Numbered from the stretch's first letter, positions 7,862-16,753 are shown. The stretch is DNA of 25,002 nucleotides from a bacterium (GCA_024224995.1 JAAENB010001241.1:1-25002); one strand, 5' to 3'. A program made the numbers and translations. Notes: generated from the sequence alone by a model not told the origin.

Positions 7862-8791
7862 ATGGAAAAAATTGGAGTAATTATAAATCCTTACGCAAAA
7901 TTTATTAGAAGACAAAATAAGCCTGTCGATCAGATCTATACTGATGTGAATGAAACCTGGGTTGATTTACAGGTAACCAATTCCATTGAAGAGGTTGATG
8001 AAGCCGTTAAACGGTTTAAAAAAGATAAAATTTCATATATTGGGATATGTGGTGGTGACGGAACCCTTCATAGTGTTCTCACACGGGTCATTAAAATTTA
8101 CCCTGCTAAAGATATTCCCCCAATATTGATATTAAAAGGGGGAACAATGGATAATGTTGCCCGTACCATAACCCTGAAGGGAAAAGGACCTGCAATATTA
8201 AGCCGTTTTGTTGACTCATTGGCCCGGAAAAAAGAGATCAGACTCTATGAAAGGGATATCATGAAAGTAGGGGATCGTTATTGTTTTTTATTTGGCCTGG
8301 GATTTGTTACCAACCTGGTTAATGTAGCATATAGCGGTAAAGAAAAGGGATTTGTTTCTAATCTCAGAATCTTTTCCCAGATGGTCTCGCATGCTGTTAA
8401 GGAACCGAAAACGGGGTCAATTTATGAAGGAGTGCAGGCCAAAGTATACGTGGACAACAAATTACTCGATTTTGAGTATATAACCGGTCTATATGCCGGA
8501 ACCGTAGAACATGTTGGAATGGGATTTTCTCCCTTAATGAGAGTCAATACAAAAGACGAGGCTTTCCAGGCAATGATTACCGGTCTTGGTCCTAGAGATA
8601 TTTTAAAGAACATATTGAACGTAAAAAACGGCACTCTGGTCGAATGCGCTAATCATTTCGACGGCCTTATTGAAAATCTTCGCATAGAATCGGAGAAGGA
8701 ATTTCAATTTACCATGGATGGCGATCTTTTTACCAGTGAAGGAAGTCTTGAAGTAGAAGTGGGCCCGCGATTAAAACTTATTGAAGTTTAA
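7862..8791 (+). CDS. Diacylglycerol-kinase-family lipid/sphingosine-type kinase
   Basis: A 309-aa protein with the DAGK catalytic fold: an opening IGVIINPYA, nucleotide-binding GGDGT at residues 64-68, then KGGTMDNVART (about 92-102), which fills the place of the usual GTxND motif. The C-terminal part has the typical second beta-sandwich ending in TMDGDLF and LEVEVGPRLKLIEV. Such enzymes phosphorylate diacylglycerol or related membrane lipids with ATP; the substrate cannot be read from the sequence. The start has GGGAGAAAAC upstream and the gene follows the DUF3343 gene by 21 nt, so they probably form an operon. Its TAA directly abuts the stop of the convergent ispH-ubiA gene with no base in between. 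Confidence 0.88.
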   Translation: MEKIGVIINPYAKFIRRQNKPVDQIYTDVNETWVDLQVTNSIEEVDEAVKRFKKDKISYIGICGGDGTLHSVLTRVIKIYPAKDIPPILILKGGTMDNVARTITLKGKGPAILSRFVDSLARKKEIRLYERDIMKVGDRYCFLFGLGFVTNLVNVAYSGKEKGFVSNLRIFSQMVSHAVKEPKTGSIYEGVQAKVYVDNKLLDFEYITGLYAGTVEHVGMGFSPLMRVNTKDEAFQAMITGLGPRDILKNILNVKNGTLVECANHFDGLIENLRIESEKEFQFTMDGDLFTSEGSLEVEVGPRLKLIEV

Positions 8792-10540
8792 TCACCAGCT
8801 CCGGCTGCTAACAAAACAGTAAAAGAGTATCATAAATAAATAGTTCACATCAACAAGCAGTTCATATTTAAGGGCTATGAGATACTTTCGCTTTCGTATG
8901 TGGTTGAGTATTCCCGCAAAGAAGAGGATATTGATCATAAATAAAATAAGTGTGGAATTCCGGACAAAATAGAATCCGGCTCCAAAGGCTCCTATTGCCA
9001 TAAGGGCAATAACAAAAGAGACCACATATATCTTATTAATCCCTATCCAGGTGGCCAGGGTAGCCCTTCCCAGGATAAGGTCCCCCTGGAACGCTATAAT
9101 ATCATTCAGGATATGTCTTATGAGAATGTATGTGAGAATAAATATTGATATTAAAGCAACGACCAGGGGAGCAACGGAATGATAGAGAAGCGGTAAAATC
9201 ATAATAATGAGCCAGCCAAAGGCAGTTACGATTTTTGAATTATATAACTTTTTAATGATGTCGATATTACTCGTGCTTACCAGTTTTTTTACCGGGGCTG
9301 TTGAATAGATAAAACCGAAGAGGTATGAGAAAAAAAGGATTTCCGTGTTTAACCAGGGATACGGTACGGTACTGTTTTCTGCTGTTATGATTGACAACAG
9401 TAATGACACCGCAAGGGAGAGGAGGGATATGACCAGTAACGGGACACGGAATTTCTCGTAGATTGTATACTTATATGGGTTACTTATTTTTAAAAGATCT
9501 CGTTCAAAAAAATTATTGATTGAATACATCGAAAATATATACAAAAAAGCAATTGTGGAGTAATAATAATTTGTTTCCAATCCTGCGAATTGTTGAATGA
9601 TTGAGTTCAAAAAAAACGCGCTGATTGCCGAGAGAAGGTTTGTTCGTACTATAAATTCCAGGAATCGCTTCATGATATTGATAAGGATATTACTGTTTTT
9701 GAATTGAATATTGTAGAGATATTCCAGGACATTATTGATAATCCAGCCGGGGGTGGAAGCTCCGGCCGTAACCAGAACATGCTTTGCTCCCTTAAAATCT
9801 TCATGGCGGAGTTCCTGTTCCGTTTCAATATGAAGAGTTTTTGCCGAATGCTCTGTTCCTATTTGCGCCAGCCGCCTGGTATTGGCAGAACCTTTTCCTC
9901 CCACAACAACCAGGGTGTCCGCTCCCTTTTTTATTCCCTGTATAACATCGTCTTGCCGGAAGTTTGTCGCATCACAAATAGTATCAATAACCAGGATATC
10001 CCGGAATTTTTTCACCAGTTTTTTTTCCACTTCTTTAAAGAATTCTCGATCGAGCGTTGTCTGGGCTACCAGAAGATATTTTTCTGCGCTGGGGATTTTC
10101 TCCAGGTCGTCGTACCCGGAAACAACACATACTCCTGAAGAGGCAAAACTTTTTAGTCCTATTACTTCGGCATGATCATCATCTCCGGCTATTATGGTGA
10201 AATAGCCGGAACGGGTATATTTTTTTATCGTAGCCTGTACCCGTGCCACCCGTGAACAGGTGAGGTTAATGGTTCGTGATGCTCGTGACTTTATTTCTCT
10301 GTTTTCTTTAAGCGGAATCCCATGTGTGCGTATTGCAATCTGTTTGTCGTCAATATCCTCAAGACTGGTAACTGTTTTAAGCCCCCTTTTTTTTAGAACA
10401 TCCAGGGTCTGAGGATTATGGATCAATGGGCCATATACATAAACGTCTTCTTCTGAGGTGTTTAACTCGTTTACCACGGAAAGAATGGCACGGCGTACGC
10501 CCATGCAGAATCCGGAATGTTGTGCCAGCTCAATTTTCAT
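8792..10540 (-). CDS. ispH: Fusion of IspH (HMBPP reductase) with a UbiA-like membrane prenyltransferase domain
   Basis: A 582-aa protein. Residues 1-278 are IspH, which makes IPP/DMAPP from HMBPP in the MEP pathway. Iron-sulfur ligands Cys12, Cys95 and Cys189 are present, with His41, His73, His123, Glu125, the ANT part of the substrate loop (219-221) and Ser262. Residues about 295-582 have many transmembrane helices and UbiA-type hallmarks, but the first Asp-rich motif reads NNFFERD (342-348), with Asn and Glu in place of the usual Asp residues. The second region is NDIIAFQGDLILGRATLA (479-496). IspH is usually a single domain of about 310 aa, so this is a true fusion. It lies 21 nt after gspN on the same strand and has no clear ribosome-binding site. 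Prenyl acceptor unknown; catalysis by the second half is uncertain. Confidence 0.9.
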   Translation of the reverse strand: MKIELAQHSGFCMGVRRAILSVVNELNTSEEDVYVYGPLIHNPQTLDVLKKRGLKTVTSLEDIDDKQIAIRTHGIPLKENREIKSRASRTINLTCSRVARVQATIKKYTRSGYFTIIAGDDDHAEVIGLKSFASSGVCVVSGYDDLEKIPSAEKYLLVAQTTLDREFFKEVEKKLVKKFRDILVIDTICDATNFRQDDVIQGIKKGADTLVVVGGKGSANTRRLAQIGTEHSAKTLHIETEQELRHEDFKGAKHVLVTAGASTPGWIINNVLEYLYNIQFKNSNILINIMKRFLEFIVRTNLLSAISAFFLNSIIQQFAGLETNYYYSTIAFLYIFSMYSINNFFERDLLKISNPYKYTIYEKFRVPLLVISLLSLAVSLLLSIITAENSTVPYPWLNTEILFFSYLFGFIYSTAPVKKLVSTSNIDIIKKLYNSKIVTAFGWLIIMILPLLYHSVAPLVVALISIFILTYILIRHILNDIIAFQGDLILGRATLATWIGINKIYVVSFVIALMAIGAFGAGFYFVRNSTLILFMINILFFAGILNHIRKRKYLIALKYELLVDVNYLFMILFYCFVSSRSW

Positions 10541-10561
10541 ATTCGTTTACGGTTAACAGCA

Positions 10562-11485
10562 TTACGGTAATGGCAAACCGGAAGGCCGGGAGGCATCGGA
10601 CCTGGACCTGGCGGACTTGGATCCGGCGGTCCTGGGTCTGCTTATTGTTCCTGTAAGGGAAATTTTAATATTTCCCTTAGCATCGAGCATATTTTTCGGG
10701 ATGGCCGAAAGAAATGGGGCGAATTTATTTTTTATGAGACCCGATTCTTTGTCGAGAATAATGGTAATTGCAAGCTTTGAATTTTCCATTCTTTTTGCCA
10801 GGGTAATGGACCCGGTAATTCTTCCGTTCACGTCGGCTCCGGAAAAGGTGAATTTATTTATTTTTAATTTTTTCCCTTCTAATTTGGATTCTAAAATAAT
10901 CTCACCAAAGCGGATGGGGGTGGGGAGCGCCATGCCAAGCATTGAATCGGGAAGGATTATGTTGTCCGATTGTATCATCGCGCCTGAAACTTTGAGTTTA
11001 ATAAAGCCGCTTTTTAAATCTCCTGTTTCGGTATCGGTCTCTATTTCAAATTCGCTGTCGATAGACGTATTAACCGTGATTTTCTCAGAGCTGAATTTTG
11101 CTCCGGAAATGTTGATCTTCCCCTCATATAATTTGCTCACCAAAAGAGTATAGGGATTAAGCGTGACATCAACATCTAACTTTTTTATACTAATATCGTT
11201 CCCGTTGTTCAGGGTCGTACTAATATTATTCATCATTGAGGCATCAATCAGGCTGAAATCAATTGCTCCCACGGAAATGTTTTTTACGGTTCCTTTTTCC
11301 AGCTCCTGCAGCTGCGACCGTATGAGGATCTCGTACGGGAAAGTGAAGATGACAAATATCAATGTTAATATAATTGATAAAAATATATATGTCTTTGCGT
11401 AAGGAAGCTTAATAGTGTCTTTTACTATTTGTACCGCCCCTTTCAGGCCCGATCTAATAATTATTTTAACGTCTTTCGCGTCCAA
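10562..11485 (-). CDS. gspN: Type II secretion protein GspN (Leptospira/Geobacter type)
   Basis: A 307-aa bitopic inner-membrane protein. A basic N-terminus is followed by one transmembrane helix (about 32-50) and then a periplasmic beta-rich domain with VTLNPYTLLVSKLYEGKI, as in the GspN family found in Leptospira and Geobacter type II systems. It probably contacts the assembly platform, but its role is poorly known in general. The last 25 or so residues are Arg/Ser-rich (RPRTAGSKSARSRSDASRPS). The same DNA in another frame would give a Pro/Gly-rich tail, so the exact C-terminus is uncertain. The start has AGGAGA upstream. It is the last secretion gene of the operon, 15 nt after gspM. Confidence 0.82.
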   Translation of the reverse strand: MDAKDVKIIIRSGLKGAVQIVKDTIKLPYAKTYIFLSIILTLIFVIFTFPYEILIRSQLQELEKGTVKNISVGAIDFSLIDASMMNNISTTLNNGNDISIKKLDVDVTLNPYTLLVSKLYEGKINISGAKFSSEKITVNTSIDSEFEIETDTETGDLKSGFIKLKVSGAMIQSDNIILPDSMLGMALPTPIRFGEIILESKLEGKKLKINKFTFSGADVNGRITGSITLAKRMENSKLAITIILDKESGLIKNKFAPFLSAIPKNMLDAKGNIKISLTGTISRPRTAGSKSARSRSDASRPSGLPLP

Positions 11486-11500
11486 TGGTAATCTCCTGTT

Positions 11501-12013
11501 TTATTTTCGGGAATAACTGTCTATTTTGATTGTTACATCAAAGTTCGTTTTTCCTTTAAAACCGTGGTTTATTCTCAAATATTTCACTGAAATAAGTTTG
11601 CCCGACTGCTCCATACGGTATAAAAAGTCGAGTATGGGCTTCATGTCGACGCTCTCAAATTTTATGTTGGTTGTTACTTTTTGATATTTATTCTGAAGAT
11701 TTTTCGCATTATTTCTTGAATATTTTTTATTATTCAAAATATTGCACGCGGTTGCGTTTTCTTCGATTAGGGACGTAACATTCTTGGTCCTGTTTAACAG
11801 TCTTTCGTACTTCGTTTTTTTATCCTGAAGAGCTTTATATTGCTCGTATATTTTATCCAGGGTGTCGGCTTTTGTCTGGTTTGCCTTGAACTCTTCCTGG
11901 ATAGTGGCCTTGTAATTGATAATCGGCGTCACAATGAAGAAATAAATAATGAATACCGATGCCACTGCAATGAGTATCCGGATTAATTTTTTTTCCCTGT
12001 CGGATATTTTCAT
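11501..12013 (-). CDS. gspM: Type II secretion protein GspM
   Basis: A 170-aa protein with a short cytoplasmic N-terminus (MKISDREKKL), one transmembrane helix (about 12-29), a coiled-coil stretch (about 40-85), and a C-terminal ferredoxin-like region containing DFLYRMEQSGKLISVKYLRI. This layout is the same as GspM/PilO, the inner-membrane partner of GspL. The gene starts 1 nt after the gspL stop and has GAGGAAAA before its ATG, so GspL and GspM are probably produced in step. Identification rests on layout and position rather than a signature motif. Confidence 0.85.
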   Translation of the reverse strand: MKISDREKKLIRILIAVASVFIIYFFIVTPIINYKATIQEEFKANQTKADTLDKIYEQYKALQDKKTKYERLLNRTKNVTSLIEENATACNILNNKKYSRNNAKNLQNKYQKVTTNIKFESVDMKPILDFLYRMEQSGKLISVKYLRINHGFKGKTNFDVTIKIDSYSRK

Positions 12014-12014
12014 G

Positions 12015-13688
12015 CTATTTTCCTCGTGTCGGTGGTGTTGTCATGGATTTTTTCGGCTGCCTGGTTTTGCCTGCTTTTGTTTTTTTAGCCAGTAATTTTT
12101 GCCTGATGGTCATGGAAAAACGGATACCATCCCGTTGGGATTGCTGTATATTAAGGGATACTGAATCGAATTCATTTGATTTCAAAAGCGCTTCTTTAAA
12201 TTTGTCCGCATGTTTGCTTGAGCCAATAGTGCCGTCGATCCTGATACTGCTTTCATTAATTACGAGATTTTTTAGTTTGAAGTCCGCTTCGCTGGGAAAA
12301 TGCTGCAGCATACTCTTAAAAAGATCCATAACAGACCTTCTTTCCGAAAAAATAATAGACATTTTATCCATTTTGGTTTTTTCTTTTTTCAGAATTTTCC
12401 TGGCCTCTTTTATGGGATTACCCTGGAAGTTCTTCTTCCTGAAATTTTTTTCAAATCTTTTCTTAATTAGTGCGTCATATTCATCGTTCGCGTTTGAAGT
12501 CATAATTGATGCCGCTACTAAGTTAAACAGCAGCACAAAGACCGTAACCGATAAAAACGCGGCTGCGAGATAGTATATTTTTTTGGTAGACTGTGCCGCG
12601 TCCGGAGTAAATTCCCCTTTAAGAAAGTTAATCGATGATTTACGGTTATATAAATAGGACAAAATGAGGCCAAAAGCTATGGGAAACTGGGTCCTGATCT
12701 GTTCTTCTTTGTAATCGTCCAGGAAGGGCAGCGCCACTACCGGGCAGGACAGAGCTTTTGATACCTGGGTTCCAATGCCCTTGAGGTTGGCAAGTCCGCC
12801 CGATATCATAACCCGGTTAAATTCAACACCGTCATTATCCATTTGAAAAGAGCGTACTGTTATTGAGATCTGTTCCACCAGGATGTCGGCTACCGCGTGT
12901 ATCTCGTTATAAATTTTTTGAAACTTCTGTTTGGTAAGATTCAGCTCTTTGTAGATTCCTTTATGTACGTTGTTCTCGAAAGAGGTTAAATCCAGGTCAA
13001 GTTTATGGAATATTTCCCCGGCATCGGAGTAGTCTACTTTTAAAGCTTCTGAAATAGCTTTATACATAAAGCGCCCACCATCTGGAATGGAGCGGGTGTA
13101 TAACAGGTTATTGTCCACAATAATATTAATAATGCTTTTCGTGTGACCCATATGGATCTGTACTATCGCTTCTTCGTTAATTACATTGAAATAACGATAA
13201 CATTCAAAAAGAGCATTTGCTTCCAGGCCCATGAAGATGGGGGTTATTTTGTATTCAGCCAGGTCTTTCAGGTGATGCTGCATGGTATCTTTATAGGCTG
13301 CCGCGAGAAGGACTTTTCCTTCTTCTTTTTTCTCACTTTTCATCGATTGAAAATCGAGTGATATTTCATCAAGACTAAATGGCATATCCTCTTCCGCTTC
13401 AAAAGGAATTGCAGCTGCTATTTTTTCAACGTCCGTAAACGGAAAGGTAATGTTCCTGATGATGGTCTTCTCCATGGGGAAGTTTACAATGATTTTGTGA
13501 TTGTGTATATCTTCCTCTTCAAGAAGCCGGTGAATGGCGTCTTTAATTTCATCATCTTCGTCTTTAATATGGAAATCCATATCTTCATACAAAAAAGATT
13601 TAAGCTGAAAATCTTTTAATCCTGTTTTCACTGTTACGATCTTCAGTGATGATGTGCCGATGTCGATTGCCGCAATATTTTCGAACAA
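12015..13688 (-). CDS. gspL: Type II secretion protein GspL (PilM-like actin-fold domain)
   Basis: A 557-aa protein. Residues 1-340 form a PilM/actin-like cytoplasmic domain opening with FENIAAIDIGTSSLK; the later MISGGLANLKGIG is about residue 294. A transmembrane helix lies at about 372-395, then a coiled coil and a periplasmic ferredoxin-like domain, with a Lys/Arg/Pro-rich tail. GspL recruits the ATPase GspE to the membrane. A GTG at 13712 in the same frame would add eight residues and overlap gspK by 11 nt. I prefer TTG 13688 because AGAGG stands 7 nt upstream of it and the resulting start is typical for PilM-like proteins. The choice does not affect function. Confidence 0.88.
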   Translation of the reverse strand: MFENIAAIDIGTSSLKIVTVKTGLKDFQLKSFLYEDMDFHIKDEDDEIKDAIHRLLEEEDIHNHKIIVNFPMEKTIIRNITFPFTDVEKIAAAIPFEAEEDMPFSLDEISLDFQSMKSEKKEEGKVLLAAAYKDTMQHHLKDLAEYKITPIFMGLEANALFECYRYFNVINEEAIVQIHMGHTKSIINIIVDNNLLYTRSIPDGGRFMYKAISEALKVDYSDAGEIFHKLDLDLTSFENNVHKGIYKELNLTKQKFQKIYNEIHAVADILVEQISITVRSFQMDNDGVEFNRVMISGGLANLKGIGTQVSKALSCPVVALPFLDDYKEEQIRTQFPIAFGLILSYLYNRKSSINFLKGEFTPDAAQSTKKIYYLAAAFLSVTVFVLLFNLVAASIMTSNANDEYDALIKKRFEKNFRKKNFQGNPIKEARKILKKEKTKMDKMSIIFSERRSVMDLFKSMLQHFPSEADFKLKNLVINESSIRIDGTIGSSKHADKFKEALLKSNEFDSVSLNIQQSQRDGIRFSMTIRQKLLAKKTKAGKTRQPKKSMTTPPTRGK

Positions 13689-13701
13689 AGTCTTACCTCT
13701 T

Positions 13702-14910
13702 TTATTGTTCACACCAATACAGGAACATCCGTTTATCCCTGTTGTATACCGCTGTGATTTTCACATTGGTGTTGTTTATTGACGCGATTGTTATAATTTT
13801 AAAAATATATGATTTAACTCCCAAAATGTTATTCAGTGTTTCGGTATCTTCAATTACATCATTTACCTCAGTAACCGACTTAAAAGGAGTGTTCTGCCGC
13901 TTGCCGATTATATCTGTCACTATATCATCAGTCATGTCGTCTGTCAATGCCGATAATACCCGAAAGGATGCCGTGTTGATATTTATTTTATTATAATCAT
14001 GCATATAATTATCCCGGTCACCGTGAACCCTGAAATAATCGGACAGACGCCGACTTTTTTCCCTGGTTATTCGGACCTCTTCATCGTCATCGGCCGCTGC
14101 CGTACTTTCGGCGGTGTTTCCCGAGCTCAGGGAACTCATATCGAATGCTATTTTGCCCATGTTATGATCTACCAGGTCCTGTTCTTTTTCATCTTCATCT
14201 CCGCTTAATCCGTAATAGATCTCCGGGGTAAAATCTTTTAGCATTAACATCTCGTCTATACTGTCCATTGATGTGTTTGTCGCGGAGTAGGGAGGTACGA
14301 GGGTCTGGTAATAATCTGCCGATTCCGCTCCATAGGGAAAGCGGGAGTCGTCGGGATCAACCCAGTCGATAATTACATCTGCCAGGTCTATGGGCAGCTC
14401 CATATTCAGGAAAAAACGCTGTACTATCCCGTAATAGGTGGATTGTTCAACAAATTGATTTGCAAGCGCGCTTACATTTATTTTTGAGTTCTCATCTGTA
14501 ATCTTGATCTTAAGAAATCCCTGCTCTATTGGAATTGCCGGAAAATCCATGGCCCAGAGATCATCATAACAATCTATGTTCTTATCCGTTGTTTTTCCGG
14601 TGAACATTGCTCCCGACATCCCTTTTTTGTCCATTTTTAAGACATATACTGCCAGGTCTATACCGGACCGGGCCAGGTAACTGGCCTTTGTGCGCGCGTC
14701 AATCTTACGGAAATACCCGTTCGTGGTCTTTGCCAGAACAAGGAAATCACTTGCCATCATCATGAGCAGGGTGGTTATCATCAATACAAAGATCAGTACA
14801 TACCCCTTTGAATTGAATAAATACTTACGCAATCCATCCCGGTACAAGCGCTCCTTCCGCTCATTATAATTCTTTATAAATCCTGTTTTTATTTTATTTA
14901 AATATTCCAT
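13702..14910 (-). CDS. gspK: Minor pseudopilin GspK
   Basis: A 402-aa protein, large for a pseudopilin as expected for GspK, which caps the pseudopilus tip. A basic leader of 36 residues ends at Gly36; the mature protein starts YVLIF, so position +5 is Phe, not Glu, which is the known GspK hallmark. A hydrophobic helix follows. Near the C-terminus KININTASFRVL (about 330-341) and the following helices match the helix-hairpin-helix-like part of the family. The middle contains an acidic stretch, compatible with calcium binding. A 71-nt gap containing a 42-nt repeat element separates it from gspJ. Confidence 0.88.
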   Translation of the reverse strand: MEYLNKIKTGFIKNYNERKERLYRDGLRKYLFNSKGYVLIFVLMITTLLMMMASDFLVLAKTTNGYFRKIDARTKASYLARSGIDLAVYVLKMDKKGMSGAMFTGKTTDKNIDCYDDLWAMDFPAIPIEQGFLKIKITDENSKINVSALANQFVEQSTYYGIVQRFFLNMELPIDLADVIIDWVDPDDSRFPYGAESADYYQTLVPPYSATNTSMDSIDEMLMLKDFTPEIYYGLSGDEDEKEQDLVDHNMGKIAFDMSSLSSGNTAESTAAADDDEEVRITREKSRRLSDYFRVHGDRDNYMHDYNKININTASFRVLSALTDDMTDDIVTDIIGKRQNTPFKSVTEVNDVIEDTETLNNILGVKSYIFKIITIASINNTNVKITAVYNRDKRMFLYWCEQ

Positions 14911-14928
14911 ATGCTTTAACTTTTTTTA

Positions 14929-14970
14929 CCGATCACCGATCACCCGGCCCGGAGGGCCACCGATTACCTT
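14929..14970. repeat. 42-nt GATCACC-type repeat, copy A (after gspJ)
   Basis: A 42-nt unit with a central GGCCC/GGGCC hairpin, flanked by CGATCACC/CGATTACC-like half-sites. It lies 11 nt downstream of the gspJ stop on the coding (minus) strand. It matches 20451-20492 at 36 of 42 positions in the same orientation. It may be a REP-like extragenic palindrome. Confidence 0.8.
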
Positions 14971-14981
14971 CCCTTTATCCC

Positions 14982-15695
14982 TCACTTCTTCATATTTAAC
15001 CGTGAAAGAAAAATGAATTGTTCTTCTTTTATTTCTCCGTCCTGGTTTCTCTGGTTATAGGTCTTAACAACCAGCGTTGTTTTAACCGCTTTGGGAAAGC
15101 GCTTGGTATCACGGGAGTCCCAGCGGTCGGTCCAGTCTCTTCCCTGCATGAATTCGAATCGTAGTGATACGACATTATCCAGGATCACATTCTCTTCTCC
15201 GCCGGCTACGGGGTCATCATCATAATGACTTTCTTCTCTTCTTATTAATGAATAGAGGCTCTGGGTCTGCTTGTCTTCTTTGAGATAATAGCCGATTTCC
15301 CTGATATCGCTTTTGGGGTAGGCCTTTTTTATATCGCCCATAACATTAAAATCTTTATGCTCAGTGGAAACAAAATTCAGAACACTGTTTTCGCCTTCTG
15401 TATCGCCAATGAAATTGACTTTTTTGTTTTTCCGGTTATAGAAAACATTTGAGATATCCTTATCCATCTTTGTTGTTGCCAGGTTCACATTTTGGTAGAA
15501 TTCGGCTACTCCCGCGTTGAGCGATACCGATTGAAATACTAATCGATATGCCGAGTTTGCTGTTAGAAATATGAGTGAGGCCAGCATTGTTGCCACCATG
15601 ATTTCCATAAGTGAAAACCCTGATTCATCTCTGTGTATTTGTAAGAGCAGTTTTTTTATTTTTTTTAGCTGTTTTTGCATAATAGTACTCTTCAT
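14982..15695 (-). CDS. gspJ: Minor pseudopilin GspJ
   Basis: A 237-aa prepilin. A 26-residue basic leader ends in DESG, with predicted cleavage before FSLME (Glu at +5), followed by a hydrophobic helix. Size and the tryptophan/charged C-terminal half (for example RDWTDRWDSRDTKRFPKAV) fit GspJ, which forms the tip complex with GspI and GspK. Its ATG overlaps the gspI stop in TGATG, so translation is coupled. A second ATG lies five codons downstream (residue 6); either start is possible. Confidence 0.87.
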   Translation of the reverse strand: MKSTIMQKQLKKIKKLLLQIHRDESGFSLMEIMVATMLASLIFLTANSAYRLVFQSVSLNAGVAEFYQNVNLATTKMDKDISNVFYNRKNKKVNFIGDTEGENSVLNFVSTEHKDFNVMGDIKKAYPKSDIREIGYYLKEDKQTQSLYSLIRREESHYDDDPVAGGEENVILDNVVSLRFEFMQGRDWTDRWDSRDTKRFPKAVKTTLVVKTYNQRNQDGEIKEEQFIFLSRLNMKK

Positions 15696-16081
15696 CAGTT
15701 TGTGGGGAATATATACGACAATGAATATTTTTTCTTTTTACCCCGCTCTTTCCAGGAGATGACAATGTCGGTTTTTTTTGCCGGCATTGCTCCCAGGAAA
15801 GGATGTTCAAAGCGTTCCGTTGTCCTGGTATGGGTAAACCCGGGGTACTCAGTAACCGGCTCGTCCCGTAAATCGAGTCCTCTCATTCTCTTTATCATGA
15901 ATTCATTCAGTTTATATTTGGCTATGAGCATGGCTTTGGTCTGGCCTTTGCCGGCGTCAATGGCAAGAATACAATTCGAAATACCGCCGGTTATTGCCAT
16001 CACCGATGTCGATAATATCATTAAGGCGATCATTATTTCGATTAAAGCGAAAGCCTGTATGTCCTTTCGTATCACGTTCAT
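15695..16081 (-). CDS. gspI: Minor pseudopilin GspI
   Basis: A 128-aa prepilin with a very short leader (MNVIRKDIQA) and mature start FALIEIMIALMIL, with Glu at +5. The residue before the cleavage point is Ala10 rather than the usual Gly, which can slow or alter processing by the prepilin peptidase. The size, the MLIAKYKLNEF segment after the helix and the position between gspH and gspJ identify GspI, the nucleator of the tip complex. It overlaps gspJ by 1 nt and lies 57 nt after gspH. Confidence 0.87.
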   Translation of the reverse strand: MNVIRKDIQAFALIEIMIALMILSTSVMAITGGISNCILAIDAGKGQTKAMLIAKYKLNEFMIKRMRGLDLRDEPVTEYPGFTHTRTTERFEHPFLGAMPAKKTDIVISWKERGKKKKYSLSYIFPTN

Positions 16082-16138
16082 TTTCTCTATTCTATAATCC
16101 TGTATAAATATGATTCCCTATAACAGGGGATTTACATG

Positions 16139-16717
16139 CTAATTGTCAAATTCAATAAATTGGTCATTAATTACATCAGGTTCTTTCTTATGTTTATAGA
16201 TGCGCACTGAGTAGCGTTCATCTTCATTTACCATGATATGAATAATGGCATTGTCGGAATAGCCCTGGGGATAATAGGGGATCATCACATGGCCGCTCGT
16301 TACTTTTTCCCCTGTCGATAGTATTACCGATTCAATCTTGAAGGATTCCTTAAATTCCCTCGGTTTTAACAGCTTGCGCTTCGTATCCACAAATTTCCCC
16401 TCTTCCCGTACCAGTACGGAAATTGCATTATGCCTGCTGAAAATCTCATTTTCATCATCGATATCGGAGTCCATGGACGTTTCATACAGGTGAATGGTGA
16501 GGTAGTTGACCCGGTCGAACAAAAAAGAATCATCAAAGGTCTTGGCGATCATTCCCGTAAACAGGGCAAAATCCTCCCGCTTCTGGCCAATAAACGCGGA
16601 AAAGCGGGGGATGGCAATCATCAGGGTTATTCCCATTACGGCAACAACTACCATGATCTCTATCATGGTAAAACCCCGTTCGTCTTTTAATATTCTATTT
16701 CGTATAAATTGTATCAT
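16139..16717 (-). CDS. gspH: Minor pseudopilin GspH
   Basis: A 192-aa prepilin. The 15-residue leader ends in DERG, then FTMIEIMVVVAVMGITLMIAIP, with Glu at +5 and a Pro22-type helix. The remaining 150 or so residues are a beta-rich globular domain typical of GspH/FimT-like pseudopilins. I see no strong ribosome-binding site before the ATG. It follows gspG after an 84-nt gap that contains a terminator-like hairpin, so it is probably made at a lower level than GspG. Confidence 0.85.
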   Translation of the reverse strand: MIQFIRNRILKDERGFTMIEIMVVVAVMGITLMIAIPRFSAFIGQKREDFALFTGMIAKTFDDSFLFDRVNYLTIHLYETSMDSDIDDENEIFSRHNAISVLVREEGKFVDTKRKLLKPREFKESFKIESVILSTGEKVTSGHVMIPYYPQGYSDNAIIHIMVNEDERYSVRIYKHKKEPDVINDQFIEFDN

Positions 16718-16753
16718 GCTTTTTTTTTAGTTCAAAGTTTAAGACCCGGTTGT

